From: Gemmatimonadota bacterium
Lineage (GTDB): Bacteria; Gemmatimonadota; Gemmatimonadetes; Longimicrobiales; Gaopeijiaceae
Direction: 5' to 3'
Assembly (NCBI GenBank): GCA_012960225.1
Contig: DUBS01000054.1
Location: 103,392 to 150,656, forward strand
Length of the DNA: 47,265 nucleotides
Shown here: piece by piece, positions 43,441 to 47,265 of the stretch
Layout of the letters: each line of letters starts with the position of its first letter
Position numbering within the stretch: position 1 is the first letter of the stretch
The notes under the pieces: generated by a model
The model's input: the letters and a program-made list of their open reading frames with translations, nothing else
The model's database searches: none
Told to the model about the DNA's origin: nothing
Program-made: the position numbers and the translations under genes

Positions 43441-45048
43441 CTACCCGTTATCCCTAAGCCAGACACGGAGATCACCAAGGTCATAGCGACCATTCCCATT
43501 ACCGAGTTCGTCAAGATAGTTCGACTCAGTCTGAGTGAGCGGCGGACCTTGTGTTTCTAGAAATTTTCTGAGAATTGGGGCCCAGCTGGTTGAGATTCTC
43601 AACCGAGCACGTCCATCTAGAATCGAGATATCGTGAACCGTAATAGCCTTCACCGCACCACTATTCAGCCTAAGTACGGGTCCGGGTAACACTTGCAGCT
43701 TCGCTGAAGGACTAGTCACCCCCCACGCATCCCCCGCCTCCCCACGGTTACCTCCTTCATACGAGTTCCGGAGCAACCCGTTGTTATTATCCTGCTCAAG
43801 TACTGTCATGAAGTAGGGGTCGTTGGTAGCAGGATCCGGCCTGCGAGCAGCCGTTAGATCCTGTTTGTACATGAGGACACCTTCGGCCGGGATTTGATGA
43901 TCAAAACCTGTTTGTGTCCGAAACTCAGCTATGAGAAATTCAGTCCCTGACTCACCGATAGGAACGCGGAGCGCGAGCCCCGAACTCTGAACCGGATCAA
44001 GGAACACTTCATGATTCCAGACCTCACCGAGTTCGACGTAGTCAATCCATCCCAAAACCTGCTTTGAGTGGGCTGAGAGGTGCGTGGGCCCAAACGGTTC
44101 AGACCGATCATCCACAGGACCACACCCCCAGGAACCGGCAGCCATGAGTGCCCAACAACCCAATACCCAACGTCTCCCGAGTGCTCCCCCATCTGCCGTA
44201 GGATGGTAGTAATCCGGAAGCCCTAGGACGTGACCGAATTCGTGAGAGATAACATTGGCAGTCTGGACATTATTCCCAGTGCAATCACTTACTCCTTGGG
44301 TCATATAGCCATCAATCTTGATTCTTTCGCCCCCAAACCCGACGTCATCAGTCACGTATGGGGCTCCTGCCGCTCCAGACATTCTCCAACGGTGTGGCCA
44401 GATCGAGGGGCCCCCGCATGATGCTGCGATCTCTAGGTACTCAAATGTGACGACATCCACGATCCCGTCGTCATCGCCGCTGTTCGGGATACCATCCGCA
44501 CCGTCACTGTCATAGAGTGTCCAATCCACCTCACTTTCAATGGAATCGAGAGCTTCAGCTAAGTACCACGCAAGCTTCGCATCATCCCCTAGTCCGTTAC
44601 TGGTGCCAACCACGGAGTCTATCGGCAACGAGGTCCGCACCCAGGGGTAAACTTGGCCACCAACTGTTAGTGCCCCTCTTGAAAACTCGAGGTAGGCCTC
44701 TGTGATGGTGCCGTACCCTGTGGGTCCATCAAAGAGTGATTGTTGGATCATTTCCGGCGTGATGTGAGGCTCTTCAGAATCTGAAAAGAGCGCGAGGATC
44801 ACCGGGATATCCGCTCGTCCATCGGTTCTACTTGCTGAACGGCCTTCTGGGCTGGTCCTGAAAAGTCCATTTAGCAGGGTAAACGCATTCGGATCTTCTC
44901 GAACTCTCTCGTAATAGCCAAGCGGGAGCTCAAGCCCTCGCAGGCGAGCAAGAGTTTCGATGTCTTGGGCCTCTAGGGGTAGAAGAGTTGCCATTCCAGC
45001 CCCTACCAACAGTATCACTACTGCTTGTTCGAGTAAGCGTCGCGTCAC
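43441..45048 (-). CDS. M6-type secreted metalloprotease with dockerin-like C-terminus
   Basis: An exported protease of 535 residues. The signal peptide ends near LEAQ. The zinc site is NVISHEFGHVLGLPDYY (His269, Glu270, His273, and a downstream acidic residue Asp279), as in M6 (immune inhibitor A type) peptidases. The last 25 residues contain LGNGNGRYDLGDL. This fits one EF-hand-like dockerin repeat: positions 3, 5, 9 and 12 are N, N, D, D. Its GTG start overlaps the stop of the small lipoprotein gene (GTGA). The two are therefore coupled. Confidence 0.85.
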   Translation of the reverse strand: MTRRLLEQAVVILLVGAGMATLLPLEAQDIETLARLRGLELPLGYYERVREDPNAFTLLNGLFRTSPEGRSASRTDGRADIPVILALFSDSEEPHITPEMIQQSLFDGPTGYGTITEAYLEFSRGALTVGGQVYPWVRTSLPIDSVVGTSNGLGDDAKLAWYLAEALDSIESEVDWTLYDSDGADGIPNSGDDDGIVDVVTFEYLEIAASCGGPSIWPHRWRMSGAAGAPYVTDDVGFGGERIKIDGYMTQGVSDCTGNNVQTANVISHEFGHVLGLPDYYHPTADGGALGRRWVLGCWALMAAGSWGCGPVDDRSEPFGPTHLSAHSKQVLGWIDYVELGEVWNHEVFLDPVQSSGLALRVPIGESGTEFLIAEFRTQTGFDHQIPAEGVLMYKQDLTAARRPDPATNDPYFMTVLEQDNNNGLLRNSYEGGNRGEAGDAWGVTSPSAKLQVLPGPVLRLNSGAVKAITVHDISILDGRARLRISTSWAPILRKFLETQGPPLTQTESNYLDELGNGNGRYDLGDLRVWLRDNG

Positions 45049-45419
45049 CGCCGGAACTCCAACTGATAACCATCCAGTGTTAACCTGATCTGGTTATGTG
45101 GGTTGGCTACTTCTTCCACAATGGCGGTAGGCTCTATCGTGGTATCTGCAACCTCAACCCTAAATGCGAGGGTGCCATCGTTCTGATTAATCAGAACAAT
45201 ACGAACTTCATCGAGACTTGAATTGCTATACAACTGGTTACTGCCCACTGGCGTCACCTCACCGATACCTGGGCCCATCAGCACCACCAAAGCAGCACCT
45301 TCTGCGCCGTTTGGTGACTTCAATGTCGCCGTCAGAATCCCAGGCCCAGGTGGTGATTGATCCGCACACGCCACTAGCAGTGAGAGGCCCAAGAAAGCCG
45401 CGAAGCGATGAGGTTTCAT
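45045..45419 (-). CDS. small lipoprotein of unknown function, coupled to the M6 protease
   Basis: A protein of 124 residues with lipobox LVAC (FLGLSLLVAC) and a mature domain of about 105 residues that reads as a beta sandwich. Segments EVRIVLINQN and GTLAFRVEVAD fit cohesin-like patterning, which is only suggestive. ATG 45419 is used; the frame runs to 45446. It overlaps the protease start by four bases, so both are made together. It could be a surface anchor for the protease. Confidence 0.65.
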   Translation of the reverse strand: MKPHRFAAFLGLSLLVACADQSPPGPGILTATLKSPNGAEGAALVVLMGPGIGEVTPVGSNQLYSNSSLDEVRIVLINQNDGTLAFRVEVADTTIEPTAIVEEVANPHNQIRLTLDGYQLEFRR

Positions 45420-45512
45420 AGATGTGCGCACCCAGCATAATTGCATATGTGATATCAGGCGCTGGAATCGTCAGCAAGCACGGACTCTACTGATAAAACC
45501 AACTACTGAGTC

Positions 45513-47265
45513 CTATGATATTGGTCTTTCTACCGGCTGAACCTTCACCGCCCACATACCTGAGTTAATATCGCTGAAAAATACATTTCCCTTCCACGGC
45601 ATTACACTCCAAGCGCCGGGAGAATTGGGAATGTATCCAATCGGATCATGCGCCTTAAAGACAGCGATCTCGCGACCTTGCGTGTAGAGATTGCCCATCA
45701 GATCACCAGAAATATCAACCATCCGCACACCGCCTTCATAGTAGGCCTGATAGAGGACGTCGTCTTCAACCCAAATATTGTGCGTCCCATACTCACTGAC
45801 TTCATAGCGTGCAAGCTGTTCAGGGTTCATTGGGTCGGTGAAATCGACGATCTGGATATAGCCGGACGTCGCCCTTGGATATCCACCCTTCCCCGTCACT
45901 GGATCGAACTGCTGGCGATGGTCCGAGCCAGTCCCTTCCCACGCGAGTCCTTGACGCTGTACACGTTCGTCTCCAGCAATTAACAGAAAGCGTCCAGTAG
46001 ACTCCTGGTAATAGGGAAAAACCGCGTGTGTTGAGCCCGTTGTTAATGGGAATGACGTCACAAATGCGGGATTTTCAATCGAGCCACCGTACTTTCCGTT
46101 TCCGACATCAACTACGACAACGCCCGTCTCCCACTCAGCTGAATATACGAGGCCATCGTGAACCCATATATCGTGTACCCGAGAATTCGGGTGATTGTAC
46201 TCGCTAACGAACTCGGGCTGATAAATATCCCGCACATCGATGATGACGTACTTATCACCACCTGCAAGGGCGAATAAGTACTCATCGGTAGCAAACATAT
46301 TGTGGACCCCACCGGTCACCCCATTTCCTTCGAATGTCGAGGCCACGACAGGGTGTCCAGGATTTGCGAGGTCAAGAATTACGACACCATTCCGCCGGTT
46401 TGACGCCCCCTCGCGCGATAATGCACCGTAACGCCCGTCTGGAGAAACTTTTATGTCATTCGTTGTGCGGGCATCAACAAATACTGAATCGGTCTTGAAG
46501 ATATTCCCTGGATCAGTCACGTCCCACACCATTGAAACACCGTCCCCAAACTTCGAGCCAGTCATGGCATAGTCTCGTCCGTCAACGCCCTGCCAAATCC
46601 AAAAATCAGTCGTAAAAATTCGGTCTTCTGTTCCTTGGCCTACAACCTCGAGCTGCCGCACTGCGTTACGAGGTATGACCCGAAACGAAAACTCGGCGGA
46701 AGCTCCACTGGTCGAGGCAACTGCTGTGTACACACCCGGGACATCTGCAACCATCCTTCCGTCTAGCATCTGGGCAGGCCCGGAAGGTGCCACGATCGAA
46801 TCATCTGGTTGGTATACGTAACTCCAAGAAATGGGCGCATCCTCTACTATGGCACCACTTTCATCCCGAGCGATTGCTAGAAAACCCTGAACATCTCCTG
46901 TCCGTATCTGCTCCTGTCCCATAGTCATGACTAAAGACCTGACAGGTGATGCCACAATGGTATGAGTCAGTGCACCGGTCACGCCTTCACTCATGGCGTT
47001 AATCGTGACTGTGCCAGTCCCTATAGCTCGGACATTTCCAAAAGCATCGACCGTTGCAATCGTCTCATCAGAACTTGACCATGCGATTTCCGGGTATGGA
47101 CGAGCAGATCCGTCCGCATGAGTTGCAACAACATCATGTACAACCCGAGCACCCTCAAAAAGCCGGACATCAGCCGTGTAAATCCTTATGTTCGTGATAA
47201 CTGGCCAGGCAACGTGCACAGGGATATTCAGAGTTATAGGCTCCTCACCATCCCCGGGGACACTC
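45513..47265 (-). CDS. Big2 plus LVIVD-repeat protein (5' end outside window)
   Basis: Open to the window end, so the N-terminus is missing; the visible 584 residues begin upstream of GTG 47219. The first part has two Ig-like segments, the first a clear Big2 domain (WSSSDETIATVDAFGNVRAIGTGTV). After that come repeated beta-propeller blades of the LVIVD type: VVILDLANPGHPVV, YVIIDVRDIYQPEF, VVVVDVGN, IQIVDFTDPMNPEQ and VRMVDISG. These proteins are exported and presumably surface-located, with unknown function. The downstream gene start is 93 bases away on the same strand. Confidence 0.85.
   Translation of the reverse strand, partial: SVPGDGEEPITLNIPVHVAWPVITNIRIYTADVRLFEGARVVHDVVATHADGSARPYPEIAWSSSDETIATVDAFGNVRAIGTGTVTINAMSEGVTGALTHTIVASPVRSLVMTMGQEQIRTGDVQGFLAIARDESGAIVEDAPISWSYVYQPDDSIVAPSGPAQMLDGRMVADVPGVYTAVASTSGASAEFSFRVIPRNAVRQLEVVGQGTEDRIFTTDFWIWQGVDGRDYAMTGSKFGDGVSMVWDVTDPGNIFKTDSVFVDARTTNDIKVSPDGRYGALSREGASNRRNGVVILDLANPGHPVVASTFEGNGVTGGVHNMFATDEYLFALAGGDKYVIIDVRDIYQPEFVSEYNHPNSRVHDIWVHDGLVYSAEWETGVVVVDVGNGKYGGSIENPAFVTSFPLTTGSTHAVFPYYQESTGRFLLIAGDERVQRQGLAWEGTGSDHRQQFDPVTGKGGYPRATSGYIQIVDFTDPMNPEQLARYEVSEYGTHNIWVEDDVLYQAYYEGGVRMVDISGDLMGNLYTQGREIAVFKAHDPIGYIPNSPGAWSVMPWKGNVFFSDINSGMWAVKVQPVERPIS

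Noticed and set aside
1-47265. CRISPR arrays, insertion sequences, prophage or integrase genes
   Set aside because: No repeat-spacer array, transposase or phage gene was seen; tRNA genes are intact and not flanked by an integrase.

Overview
The window reads as a bacterial chromosome of roughly even base composition (about half G+C by eye), densely coded, with no phage, insertion sequence or CRISPR array visible. The best guess is a member of Gemmatimonadota or a close relative. That rests on gene types, not a marker gene: many secreted lipoproteins, a DUF5117-type metzincin protease, an M6 protease ending in a dockerin-like motif, Big2 plus LVIVD proteins, a large PIG-L deacetylase, M28 peptidases with membrane tails, and a plant-type FabI.

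Left part (1-15.5 kb): the tail of a cytochrome-like protein and a DUF1080 lipoprotein converge. Next come a phosphofructokinase, two small ORFs and a sodium:solute symporter on the plus strand. A large secreted PIG-L deacetylase follows on the minus strand, then a complete BMP-type ABC importer (binding lipoprotein, double ATPase, two permeases; minus strand), which points to nucleoside uptake. Divergent from it are an NSS-family sodium symporter and an aconitase-superfamily enzyme whose swivel domain comes first.

Middle part (15.5-33 kb): tRNA-Glu and tRNA-Val lie in tandem behind a clear promoter. They are followed by a pterin dehydratase, a translationally coupled fabI / class III aminotransferase / HAD phosphatase operon, a Ca/Na antiporter and ligA. 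A long plus-strand run then carries mostly exported hydrolases: an alpha/beta hydrolase, an amidohydrolase, a class V aminotransferase, a small membrane protein with YbjQ, an S13 carboxypeptidase, an M28 peptidase, a PHP lipoprotein, and an unknown lipoprotein ended by a strong terminator.

Right part (33-47 kb): a lone TipAS-domain protein and a Big2/N-formylglutamate-amidohydrolase-like lipoprotein (minus) are divergent from a DUF5117 protease. The protease is followed by lutABC, an APC permease and a two-gene thiamine-diphosphate decarboxylase, which look like one catabolic unit. An LTXXQ protein with an Arg/Gly tail comes next. The window ends in a minus-strand set: a Big2/LVIVD protein cut by the window edge, a small lipoprotein, and the M6 protease. 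The overall picture is a heterotroph that scavenges peptides, nucleosides and organic acids with a large exported hydrolase set. The lipoprotein plus dockerin-like protease pair and the lut/TPP unit are the most interesting candidates for undescribed biology.
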